This document shows, piece after piece, positions 1 through 5,721 of a stretch of 5,721 nucleotides of DNA. Below the pieces are notes generated by a model. That model searched no databases, had not been told where the DNA came from, and saw only the letters and a list, made by a program, of their open reading frames with translations. Numbering within the stretch: position 1 is the stretch's first letter; each line of letters opens with the position of its first letter. The stretch spans positions 1-5,721 of the forward strand of contig JAMPXL010000089.1 of assembly GCA_023701165.1 (NCBI GenBank). Reading direction: 5' to 3'. The translations under genes and the position numbers were made by a program. This DNA comes from Geothrix sp. (GTDB lineage: Bacteria; Acidobacteriota; Holophagae; Holophagales; Holophagaceae).

Positions 1-690
1 GCTGGTGGCGTCCCGGAAGATGAGGAAGAGCTGTGGGTGTCCCGGATCCTCAATCATCGGTTCCAGGGTGACCTCGCGTCTGCCCACCTTGAACCTAAGC
101 AGGCCCGGGGCGGCCATGGGCTCTGAAGTCCCCAGCACCGTGGGGATCTGGCGGATCTGGGGCTGGGCGTAGGGCACGAAGTCCGCCTCCACCCGCCAGG
201 CGGAATCCACCGGATACCGCGGCACGCCATGGAAGGCCTTGCGGGCCGGGGACTCCGGATCCTTGATGCGCAGTCCGAACCGGTTCCCGCGGCGGATGAC
301 GTAGAAGCGCACCCGTCCGGCCTGGAGCACATCCGGCTGCCCGTCCGCATCGGCGACCAGCACGGCCTCCGTGGCGGGCTTCCCGGTCAGGAGCAGGCCG
401 CTGCCCGGAGAGGGCCGGAAGCGCACGGTGGTGCCCTCCAGGATGAACAGGCCCGCCTTGGCCGGGGCGGCCCACTCCGGCAGCAGCACGGTGGAGCCCG
501 GGGCCGAGCCAAGCGTGTTCTCGCCCGGGTTCAGCCAGTCCCGGCCGATGAGGCTCAGCCAGCCGTCCTCCGCCGCGAGCTTCGCCACACGGTCCTTGTG
601 CCAGGCGTCCACCGAATCCCGGTAGGCGTCCTGAGCCGGGGCGGCCAGGGAGAGGGCCATGAAAGAGGAGAGGGCCAGCGTGCGTTTCAT
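1..690 (-). CDS. Secreted DUF1684 family protein, C-terminus cut off by the window edge
   Basis: The first 230 codons are present and stay open to base 1. The start ATG is at 690-688. An internal ATG at 660 is less likely because using it would remove the signal peptide. Residues 1-19 look like a signal peptide (MKR, hydrophobic stretch, APA before Gln20), so the product is probably exported. The mature part carries signs of the DUF1684 family as I know it: Trp and Arg near the start, then GWLSLIGRDWLNPGENTLGS, a later LPEW, and FLIFRDATS near the cut. In this family the tail after the FRD-T motif normally holds an NPPCAF-like and a TCPLPP-like motif; these would lie left of the window. The function of the family is not known. 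No strong Shine-Dalgarno is visible (only GATGGG close to the start). It is divergent from the DUF1028 gene. Confidence in the family is good; no function is claimed. Confidence 0.85.
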   Translation of the reverse strand, partial: MKRTLALSSFMALSLAAPAQDAYRDSVDAWHKDRVAKLAAEDGWLSLIGRDWLNPGENTLGSAPGSTVLLPEWAAPAKAGLFILEGTTVRFRPSPGSGLLLTGKPATEAVLVADADGQPDVLQAGRVRFYVIRRGNRFGLRIKDPESPARKAFHGVPRYPVDSAWRVEADFVPYAQPQIRQIPTVLGTSEPMAAPGLLRFKVGRREVTLEPMIEDPGHPQLFLIFRDATS

Positions 691-776
691 GGGACCCATC
701 GTACCAGCGCGCCGTGGACCCGGCGCAGCAGACCGGCCTAGGATGGTGCCTGTCCCCCATCAAGCACGGAGCCTCC
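691..776. promoter_or_regulatory. Divergent intergenic region with tentative promoters
   Basis: These 86 bases separate two divergent starts, so they must hold at least part of the promoters for both. For the plus-strand gene a weak sigma70-like pair is TGGACC (715-720) and TAGGAT (739-744) with an 18-base spacer, each matching 4 of 6 consensus bases. For the minus strand the best pair is TTGATG (763-758) with a poor TAGGCC (740-735). Neither is strong, and promoter consensus in this organism is unknown. GGAG at 768-771 is the ribosome binding site of the plus-strand gene. Confidence 0.3.
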
Positions 777-1751
777 ATGCGCCGACTCGTCCTCACCCTT
801 CTTTCCGCCCTGTCCCTTCCCATCGGCGCGGGCGAAGTCCCGCGCCGCCCGGTCCACACCTATTCCATCGTGGCCCAGGATGCGGCCACGGGGGATCTGG
901 GCGTGGCGGTGCAGAGCCACTGGTTCTCCGTGGGCGCCTCCGTGCCCTGGGCCGAGTCCGGCGTGGGCGCCGTGGCCACCCAGAGCTTCACCGATCCCAG
1001 CTACGGCGCCCTGGGCCTGGCCCTCATGAAAGCGGGCAAGCCCGCGCCCGAGGCCCTGAAGGCCCTGCTGGCCGCGGACGCGGACCGCGAGGTGCGCCAG
1101 GTGGCCATGGTGGACGCCCAGGGCCGGACCGCGGCGCACACGGGCGCCAAGTGCATCCAGGCCGCGGGCCACGAGGTGGGCGAGGGCTTCACCGTGGAGG
1201 CCAACCTCATGGACAAGGCCACGGTCTGGCCCGCCATGGCCAAGGCCTTCCGCACGGCCCAGGGCGACCTCGCGGACCGCCTGCTGGCGGCCCTCCGCGC
1301 CGCCCAGGCCGAGGGCGGCGACATCCGCGGCCAGCAGAGCGCGGCCATCCTCATCGTGAAGGGCAAGGCCTCAGGGCAGCCCTGGAACGACCGCCTCTTC
1401 GACCTGCGGGTGGAGGACCACCCGGATCCCCTGAAGGAGCTGGGCCGTCTCATCCAGCTGCGCCGGGCCTACCTCCTCATGGACCAGGGCGATGGCTTCG
1501 TCACCGCCGCCAAGTGGCCCGAGGCCAAGGCCGCCTATGCCGCCGCCGCCAAGCTGGCCCCCGGCATCTGGGAGATGCCCTTCTGGCAGGCCGTGGCCCT
1601 GGCCTCCAGCGGCAAGCGCGACGAGGCCCTGCCCCTCTTCAAGCAGGTCTTCGCCGCCGAGCCCTTCTGGAAGCGCCTTGTGCCCAGGCTCGCCGACGTG
1701 GACCAGCTGCCCAGGGATCCCGAGTTGTTGAAAGCCATCCAGGCTCAGTAG
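777..1751 (+). CDS. Secreted DUF1028 (Ntn-hydrolase-like) protein with C-terminal TPR-like repeats
   Basis: The product is 324 aa. The ATG at 777 is chosen because GGAG lies 5 bases upstream and because it opens a clear signal peptide (MRRLVLTLLSALSLPIGAG); a longer reading from 714 adds 21 non-signal residues. Residues 27 to about 228 match the DUF1028 pattern: HTYSIVAQD, then GDLGVAVQSHW, VGASVPWAESGVGAVATQ, a YGALGL segment, RQVAMVDAQGRTAAHTG and a VEANLM segment. The family is placed, as I recall, in the Ntn-hydrolase fold group, so a hydrolase or amidase role is possible. The nucleophile would be near Thr28 or Ser30, but no substrate is established. Residues about 229-300 form two TPR-like helical pairs (KWPEAKAAYAAAAKLAP; SGKRDEALPLFKQVFAAEP), suggesting protein binding. 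The location is probably periplasmic or extracellular. The gene stands alone on its strand and converges on lspA. Third positions are almost all G or C. Confidence 0.9.
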   Translation: MRRLVLTLLSALSLPIGAGEVPRRPVHTYSIVAQDAATGDLGVAVQSHWFSVGASVPWAESGVGAVATQSFTDPSYGALGLALMKAGKPAPEALKALLAADADREVRQVAMVDAQGRTAAHTGAKCIQAAGHEVGEGFTVEANLMDKATVWPAMAKAFRTAQGDLADRLLAALRAAQAEGGDIRGQQSAAILIVKGKASGQPWNDRLFDLRVEDHPDPLKELGRLIQLRRAYLLMDQGDGFVTAAKWPEAKAAYAAAAKLAPGIWEMPFWQAVALASSGKRDEALPLFKQVFAAEPFWKRLVPRLADVDQLPRDPELLKAIQAQ

Positions 1752-1761
1752 ATCAAAGAAT

Positions 1762-1836
1762 GTTTAGCCACGGATGAACACAGGTGGACACGGATGAAGA
1801 CGTGGCTCTTATCTGTGTTCATCTGTGGCAATAAAC
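1762..1836. repeat. Palindromic intergenic repeat (CACGGATGAACACAG type) between convergent genes
   Basis: GCCACGGATGAACACAG (1767-1783) is the reverse complement of 1813-1829 except for one base. The pairing extends outward as GTTTA (1762-1766) with TAAAC (1832-1836), leaving a two-base bulge. Inside, CACGGATGAA occurs twice as a direct repeat 20 bases apart (1769-1778 and 1789-1798), and GCCACG (1767-1772) can instead pair with CGTGGC (1801-1806). It lies between the stop codons of the DUF1028 gene and lspA, where a bidirectional terminator or mRNA 3' end structure would be expected, though it lacks a long T tract on either strand. From memory, similar CACAGATGAACACAGAT sequences recur between genes in many high-GC bacteria. 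That could not be checked here. Confidence 0.7.
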
Positions 1837-1858
1837 GGTGATCACTCCACTTGGCAGA

Positions 1859-2350
1859 TCACTTCCCGGTGGGCTGGTGTTCAGCCTTCGGCGCCATGAG
1901 CATGCGCAGGCCGTAGAGGACGGCGCCCACGAGGATGAAGCTGTCGGCGAGGTTGAAGGTCCAGTAGTGCCAGGTGCCGAAGAGGAAATCCAGGAAGTCC
2001 ACCACGGCGCCCCGCAGGATGCGGTCGATGCCGTTGCCCAGGGCGCCGCCGAGGATGAGGCCCAGGCTCACGCGATCCCAGGTGGGGGTCCCCTTCGCCA
2101 GGAAGAGCCGTCCGAAATAGAAGACGGCCGCCAGCCCCGCGAGGCCGAACAGAATGAACCGCGCCGTGTCCGGCAGCCAGGTGAGGCTGCCGAAGATGGC
2201 GCCCCGGTTGAAGCCCAGGGTCAGGTAGAAGAAGCCCTTGATGACGGGCAGGGATTCGCCTTCCCGCAGCAGACCGAGAATCCAGGCCTTGGAGCCCAGA
2301 TCCGCGGCCAGGACGGTGGCGGGAAGCAGCAGCCAGAGCAGACGGCGCAC
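1859..2350 (-). CDS. lspA: Lipoprotein signal peptidase (signal peptidase II)
   Basis: This inner-membrane aspartyl protease removes the signal peptide of prolipoproteins after diacylglyceryl modification of the lipobox cysteine. The product is 163 aa, usual for the family. Four membrane segments are seen at about 4-22, 63-84, 93-110 and 131-152. Family motifs are present: ADLGSK (16-21), FNRGAIFG (47-54), GGALGNGIDR (101-110), GAVVDF (114-119) and FNLAD (132-136). Asp118 and Asp136 correspond to the catalytic dyad. The GTG at 2350-2348 is chosen because it gives a normal-length N-terminus. Its first base is the last base of the ileS stop codon (TAGTG), and only a weak GGTGG precedes it, so translation is probably coupled to ileS. 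The frame stays open further upstream inside ileS (to 2566), but that extension is Arg/Pro-rich and unlike the family. The gene is the last of the ileS-lspA operon. Confidence 0.96.
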   Translation of the reverse strand: MRRLLWLLLPATVLAADLGSKAWILGLLREGESLPVIKGFFYLTLGFNRGAIFGSLTWLPDTARFILFGLAGLAAVFYFGRLFLAKGTPTWDRVSLGLILGGALGNGIDRILRGAVVDFLDFLFGTWHYWTFNLADSFILVGAVLYGLRMLMAPKAEHQPTGK

Positions 2351-5166
2351 TAGGCCACCACCGCGGCGCAGCGGACGCACAGGGCCGCATCCTCGCCCGC
2401 GCCGTGGCCGCCCTTGCGGTTCCAGCAGCGGGGGCACTTCTCGCCCTGATGGGTGGTGACCGCGACCATGGGGCCGGCCGCAGCGCTCGAATCTGCGATT
2501 CGAGCGATGGAAGAAACCACGAGGAGATCGTCGAGGGACTCGCCGAGGCTTTCCAGCATGTCCCAATCTTTCTCGCTTCCCAGGGTGATTTCCACGGCCG
2601 CGTCAAGGCTGGTACCGACGGTCTTGGCGGCGCGGTGGGGTTCCATGGCGGCCTGCACCGCTTCGCGCACGCCCCAGAGCTTGGCCCAGGCCAGGTCGTT
2701 CTTCATCCCGGCCGCACCGCGGGTGAGAAGCGGGAAGTGTTGTTCATGCACACTCCCGGAACAGCCTGGGATTTGCTCCCAGGCTTCGTCGGCCGTGAAG
2801 CTCAGGACCGGGGCCAAGAGAGTGCAGAGGCCCTTCACCAGCTCCCAACAAGCCTGCTGGCAGCTCCTTCGGCGTGGGGAGTCCAGAGCATCGCAGTAGA
2901 GGCGATCCTTGATGATCTCGAAGTAGCGGCCGGACAACTCTAGCTGGCAAAATCCGTGGACCATCTGAGTGACCTGGAGGAACCCAAATCGGTAATAGGC
3001 ATCTTGAGCCTCCAGGCTAGTGCGGCCGAAGGCGTCCAGCACCCACTGGTCCAGGGGGGCGAGGTCCTCAAGGGGTACCGCGTTCTTGACCGGGTCGAAG
3101 TCCGCCAGGGCCCCCAGCAGGAAGCGCAGGGTGTTGCGGATCTTGCGGTAGGCGTCGGCGCTGCGGTCGAGAATCTCCTTGGAGATGCGGATGTCCTCGC
3201 TGTAGTCGCAGCTGGCGGCCCACCAGCGCAGGATGTCGGCGCCCAGCGTCTTCAGGATCTCCTCAGGCGTGATGACGTTCCCCAGGCTCTTGGACATCTT
3301 CTGGCCCTTGCCGTCCAGCACGAAGCCGTGGGTCACCACCTGCTTGTAGGGCTTGGTGCCCGTGGCGGCGAGGTGGAACAGCAGGGAGCTGTGGAACCAG
3401 CCCCGGGGCTGGTCCGAGCCCTCCAGGTAGATGAACTTCCCGTAGTCGCCGCGGTTCAGCTCCGAATGGGACTCGCACACCACGGAGGCGCTGACGCCGG
3501 AATCGATCCACACATCGAGGATGTCCGTTTCCTTCTGGAAGGCCGTGGAGCCGCAGGGGCAGCGGGCACCGGCGGGCAGGAGGCCTGCCACGGGCAGCTC
3601 CGACCAGGCCTCGATGCCGCCGGCCTCGATGGCGGCGGCGGCGGCCTCGAAGATGGAATCCGCCACCAGCGGCTCGCCGCAGGCCTCGCAGCGCAGCACC
3701 GTGATGGGCGTGCCCCAGGCGCGCTGGCGGCTGATGCACCAGTCGGGCCGGCCCGCGATCATGGCGTGGATGCGGTTCTGGCCCTGGGCCGGGATCCACT
3801 GGGTCTGCTCGACGCCCTCGATGCCCAGCTCGCGCAGACTGCGGCCTTTTCCGGCCAGTTCCGAATCCATGGTGATGAACCACTGCTCGGTGGCGCGGAA
3901 GAGGATGGGCGTCCGGGTGCGCCAGCAGTGCGGATAGCTGTGGGTGAGGGTCTCCTCATGAATGAGGCGCCCCTCCCGCTTCAGGCGCTCCACCACCAGG
4001 GGATTGCCGTCGAAGATGTTCTTCCCCTCCAGTTCGGGATCGTTCACGGCCGGGAGGAACTTGCCGTCGGGTCCCACCAGCTGGAGCAGGCCCAGGTGGT
4101 GGGCCAGGTTGAAGTCGTCCACGCCGTGGTCCGGCGCCGTGTGCACCAGGCCGGTGCCGGTGTCGGCGGTGACGTGGTCGCCCAGCAGCACGGGGCTGGC
4201 GCGGTCGATCCAGGGGTGGCGGGCCACCAGCGTCTGGAATTCCTTGCCCTTGCGGATCTCCACCGTGTGCAGCTCGGCACCCAGCTTCTTGGCGAAGTCC
4301 TCGCGCAGGGTGACGGCCACGATGTAGTGGCGGTCCATGTCGCCAACCTGGGCGCGGACCACCGCGTATTCCAGGTCCGGGTGCATGGCCACGGCCAGGT
4401 TGCTGGGCAGGGTCCAGGGCGTGGTGGTCCAGATGGGCACGAAGAGGGGGGTGGGCAGCTCCAGGCGTCTCGCCTCGGCATCGGCCACGGGGAAGGCCAC
4501 GGTGATGGCCGGGCTGGTCTTGTCGGCGTACTCGACTTCGGCTTCCGCCAGGGCCGTGCGGGCGCCGTAGCTCCAGTGGACGACCTTCAGCTTGCGGGTG
4601 ACGCTGCCGCTCTTGAAGAGCTTCGCCAGGTGGCGGACGGTCTCGGCCTCATAGCGGGGCGCCATGGTGACGTAGGGCTCCTCCCAGGCGCCCAGCACGC
4701 CCAGGCGCTGGAAGGCCGTGCGCTGGGTGTCGATCCACTTCTGCGCGTAGGCGCGGCACCTCTGGAGGAACTCGGCGCGGCTCAGCTCACGGCGCTTGGG
4801 CCCCAGGTCCTTCTCCACCGCGTGCTCGATGGGCAGGCCATGGCAGTCCCAGCCCGGCACGTAGGGCGATTCGTAGCCCTCCATCCACCGGGACTTCACC
4901 ACCACGTCCTTGAGGATCTTGTTGAGGGCGTGGCCCATGTGGATGGCGCCGTTGGCGTAGGGCGGGCCGTCGTGCAGCACCTCGCGGCCCCTGCCCCGGC
5001 CAGCGGCGTTGTCCGCCTTGCGCCTGGCCTCGATGCGGGCGTACAGGCCCTCAGCCTTCCAGCGCTCCAGGCGCTTCGGCTCCCGCTGGGGCAGGTCCGC
5101 CTTCATGGGAAAATCGGTCCTGGGAAGGAAAACCGAATATTTCTTAACCGGAGCTTGCTCGCTCAT
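2350..5166 (-). CDS. ileS: Isoleucyl-tRNA synthetase
   Basis: This cytoplasmic class I synthetase charges tRNA-Ile and edits mischarged valine. The product is 938 aa, typical of the bacterial type 1 enzyme. The HIGH signature is HMGH (76-79, within DGPPYANGAIHMGH), followed by GWDCHGLPIE. The CP1 editing domain has WTTTPWTLPSN (246-256) and HTAPDHGVDDF. The KMSKS loop is KMSKS at 623-627, preceded by a YLEGSDQPRGWFHSS motif. An anticodon-binding helical domain follows, ending in a zinc ribbon (Cys911, Cys914, Cys930, Cys933). A second cysteine set (493, 496, 536, 538) suggests another metal site. The ATG at 5166 is chosen because GAGGG (5176-5172) lies 5 bases upstream and the protein then begins in the family's normal way; a GTG at 5247 would extend through leader hairpins. 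The first 20 codons are AT-richer than the rest. Codons for residues about 713-815 are unusually rich in A/T third positions. Confidence 0.98.
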   Translation of the reverse strand: MSEQAPVKKYSVFLPRTDFPMKADLPQREPKRLERWKAEGLYARIEARRKADNAAGRGRGREVLHDGPPYANGAIHMGHALNKILKDVVVKSRWMEGYESPYVPGWDCHGLPIEHAVEKDLGPKRRELSRAEFLQRCRAYAQKWIDTQRTAFQRLGVLGAWEEPYVTMAPRYEAETVRHLAKLFKSGSVTRKLKVVHWSYGARTALAEAEVEYADKTSPAITVAFPVADAEARRLELPTPLFVPIWTTTPWTLPSNLAVAMHPDLEYAVVRAQVGDMDRHYIVAVTLREDFAKKLGAELHTVEIRKGKEFQTLVARHPWIDRASPVLLGDHVTADTGTGLVHTAPDHGVDDFNLAHHLGLLQLVGPDGKFLPAVNDPELEGKNIFDGNPLVVERLKREGRLIHEETLTHSYPHCWRTRTPILFRATEQWFITMDSELAGKGRSLRELGIEGVEQTQWIPAQGQNRIHAMIAGRPDWCISRQRAWGTPITVLRCEACGEPLVADSIFEAAAAAIEAGGIEAWSELPVAGLLPAGARCPCGSTAFQKETDILDVWIDSGVSASVVCESHSELNRGDYGKFIYLEGSDQPRGWFHSSLLFHLAATGTKPYKQVVTHGFVLDGKGQKMSKSLGNVITPEEILKTLGADILRWWAASCDYSEDIRISKEILDRSADAYRKIRNTLRFLLGALADFDPVKNAVPLEDLAPLDQWVLDAFGRTSLEAQDAYYRFGFLQVTQMVHGFCQLELSGRYFEIIKDRLYCDALDSPRRRSCQQACWELVKGLCTLLAPVLSFTADEAWEQIPGCSGSVHEQHFPLLTRGAAGMKNDLAWAKLWGVREAVQAAMEPHRAAKTVGTSLDAAVEITLGSEKDWDMLESLGESLDDLLVVSSIARIADSSAAAGPMVAVTTHQGEKCPRCWNRKGGHGAGEDAALCVRCAAVVA

Positions 5167-5171
5167 CGGCG

Positions 5172-5205
5172 CCCTCGTGCGTCGGGGGGCGCACCCAAGC
5201 GCCCC
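5172..5205 (-). promoter_or_regulatory. ileS leader: ribosome binding site and competing GC-rich hairpins
   Basis: On the ileS mRNA strand, GGGGCGC (5205-5199) can pair with GCGCCCC (5192-5186) around a 6-base loop. GTGCG (5194-5190) can instead pair with CGCAC (5181-5177), which directly abuts the Shine-Dalgarno GAGGG (5176-5172). The two stems share bases 5190-5192, so they cannot form together. This could affect access to the ribosome binding site, but GC-rich DNA makes such stems by chance. No T-box element is seen. No convincing promoter was found between the upstream terminator and this leader. Confidence 0.35.
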
Positions 5206-5234
5206 GGGGTTGATCTTCCAGTTCACCACGGAAA

Positions 5235-5279
5235 CCCTTGCACTCACAAGGGAAAGGGCCCGGATGACCGGGCCCTTCC
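5235..5279 (-). terminator. Tandem hairpin terminator downstream of mscL
   Basis: The first hairpin pairs 5255-5263 with 5268-5276 (AGGGCCCGG / CCGGGCCCT, 9 bp, 4-base loop), extended by GGAA/TTCC with one bulge. It starts 16 bases after the mscL stop codon. In the mscL reading direction it is followed by TTTCCCTT, a modest T-rich run. A second stem, CCCTTG (5252-5247 in mRNA direction) with CAAGGG (5240-5235) around a 6-base loop, follows at once, again with TTT after it. The position between mscL and ileS fits an intrinsic terminator separating two transcription units, though the T tract is weak. Confidence 0.6.
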
Positions 5280-5295
5280 AGTAAGTCGAAACCGA

Positions 5296-5679
5296 TCAGA
5301 GCTGGCTGGTGCAGTGCTTGCAGCGGGTGGCCTTGAGGGGCACCTGTTCGAGACAGGCCGGACACTCCTTGGTGGTGGGCGCGGCCGCCTCCTTCTTCAC
5401 GATCCTGCCCAGGAACTTGATCAGCACGAGGAAGATCACCAGGGCGATGATCAGGAAGTCCAAGGTGGCGCCGAGGACCGCGCCCACCCGGAACTTGCCG
5501 AGGACCCACTCCTCCCACTTCATGTTGGCGGGCAGGACATAGGTCACCAGGGGCATCACGATGCCATCCACGAAGGCCGTGACGATCTTGCCGAAGGCGC
5601 CGCCCACGACCACGGCGATGGCCAGATCGACCACGTTGCCCTTCATGATGAAGGCCTTGAATTCGTCTTTCATGGACAT
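5296..5679 (-). CDS. mscL: Large-conductance mechanosensitive channel with C-terminal zinc ribbon
   Basis: This homopentameric inner-membrane channel opens under high membrane tension and releases solutes in hypoosmotic shock. The product is 127 aa. The N-terminal amphipathic part (KDEFKAFIMKGNVVDLA, 4-20) leads into TM1 (about 16-45, with the conserved GGAFGKIV) and a short periplasmic loop (about 46-64). TM2 (about 66-90, TLDFLIIALVIFLVLIK) follows. The cytoplasmic tail is not the helical bundle seen in E. coli. It is a small zinc-ribbon-like module with Cys106-x2-Cys109 and Cys120-x2-Cys123 (CPACLEQVPLKATRCKHC). The ATG at 5679 is chosen because GGGAG lies 7 bases upstream; the next ATG (5673) is further from it, and the frame's extension to 5715 has no family similarity. 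The gene appears to be transcribed alone, with a hairpin terminator after it. Zinc-ribbon-tailed MscL proteins exist, as I recall, in several phyla. Confidence 0.96.
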   Translation of the reverse strand: MSMKDEFKAFIMKGNVVDLAIAVVVGGAFGKIVTAFVDGIVMPLVTYVLPANMKWEEWVLGKFRVGAVLGATLDFLIIALVIFLVLIKFLGRIVKKEAAAPTTKECPACLEQVPLKATRCKHCTSQL

Positions 5680-5703
5680 GGCGGATCTCCCGAACAAAGC
5701 GGC

Positions 5704-5721
5704 GGGGGCGCGCACGCCCCC
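5704..5721. other. GC-rich hairpin upstream of mscL at the window edge
   Basis: GGGGGCG (5704-5710) and CGCCCCC (5715-5721) form a perfect 7-bp stem with a 4-base loop, 24 bases before the mscL start. It may extend past the window. It could be the terminator of a gene further right or part of the mscL leader; no T tract follows on the mscL strand, so neither is shown. Confidence 0.4.

Noticed and set aside
95..859. Minus-strand open frame of 254 codons across the DUF1684 gene and the divergent region
   Set aside because: It overlaps the real gene in another frame, crosses both divergent starts, and has low-complexity Gly/Arg composition.
659..1777. Long plus-strand open frame of 372 codons over the DUF1028 gene
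   Set aside because: It is rich in Gly, Arg, Pro and His with no family motifs; it is the out-of-frame reading of the high-GC DUF1028 gene.
1838..2353. Plus-strand open frame antisense to lspA
   Set aside because: Its Glu/Gln/Ala-rich composition is what a frame antisense to a hydrophobic membrane protein gives; there is no good start context and no motif.
2351..2566. Upstream extension of the lspA frame into ileS
   Set aside because: The added 72 residues are Arg/Pro-rich and unlike LspA; the GTG overlapping the ileS stop gives a normal-length protein.
3263..3883. Minus-strand open frame of 206 codons within ileS
   Set aside because: It is a frame-shifted shadow of ileS, rich in Arg, Gly and His. 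The ileS frame itself is intact here with KMSKS and other motifs.
5167..5247. Upstream GTG extension of ileS
   Set aside because: It would cover the terminator's second hairpin and the leader stems. The ATG at 5166 has its own ribosome binding site and gives the usual IleS N-terminus.
5167..5295. T-box riboswitch upstream of ileS
   Set aside because: The space is too short, and no T-box consensus or specifier stem is visible.

Overview
The window is high-GC bacterial DNA with four complete genes and one truncated gene. Signal peptides, the lipoprotein signal peptidase and the ileS-lspA pairing suggest a Gram-negative-type (diderm) bacterium. The combination of secreted DUF1684 and DUF1028 proteins with a zinc-ribbon MscL would fit Acidobacteriota, perhaps a Holophaga/Geothrix relative. 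That placement is an inference from memory, not something the sequence proves.

Left part (1-1751): a secreted DUF1684 protein on the minus strand runs off the left edge. It is divergent from a secreted DUF1028 protein with C-terminal TPR-like repeats on the plus strand, with 86 bases between the two starts. The 107-base gap between the convergent ends of the DUF1028 gene and lspA (1752-1858) holds an AT-richer palindromic repeat built from a CACGGATGAACACAG-type unit.

Right part (1859-5721), all on the minus strand and read right to left: mscL (mechanosensitive channel with a C-terminal zinc ribbon), a hairpin terminator, a GC-rich leader, ileS (isoleucyl-tRNA synthetase, 938 aa) and lspA (signal peptidase II, 163 aa). 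The ileS stop and lspA GTG start share one base (TAGTG), the familiar ileS-lspA operon with probable translational coupling. mscL appears to be a separate unit.

The genes are mainly housekeeping and envelope functions: tRNA charging, lipoprotein maturation, osmotic protection and two exported proteins of unknown role. I see no mobile element, CRISPR array, tRNA or rRNA, and no convincing new multi-gene system. The observations most worth checking are the intergenic palindromic repeat, a low-GC3 patch with perfect hairpins in the 3' part of ileS, competing hairpins in the ileS leader, and the zinc-ribbon tail of MscL.
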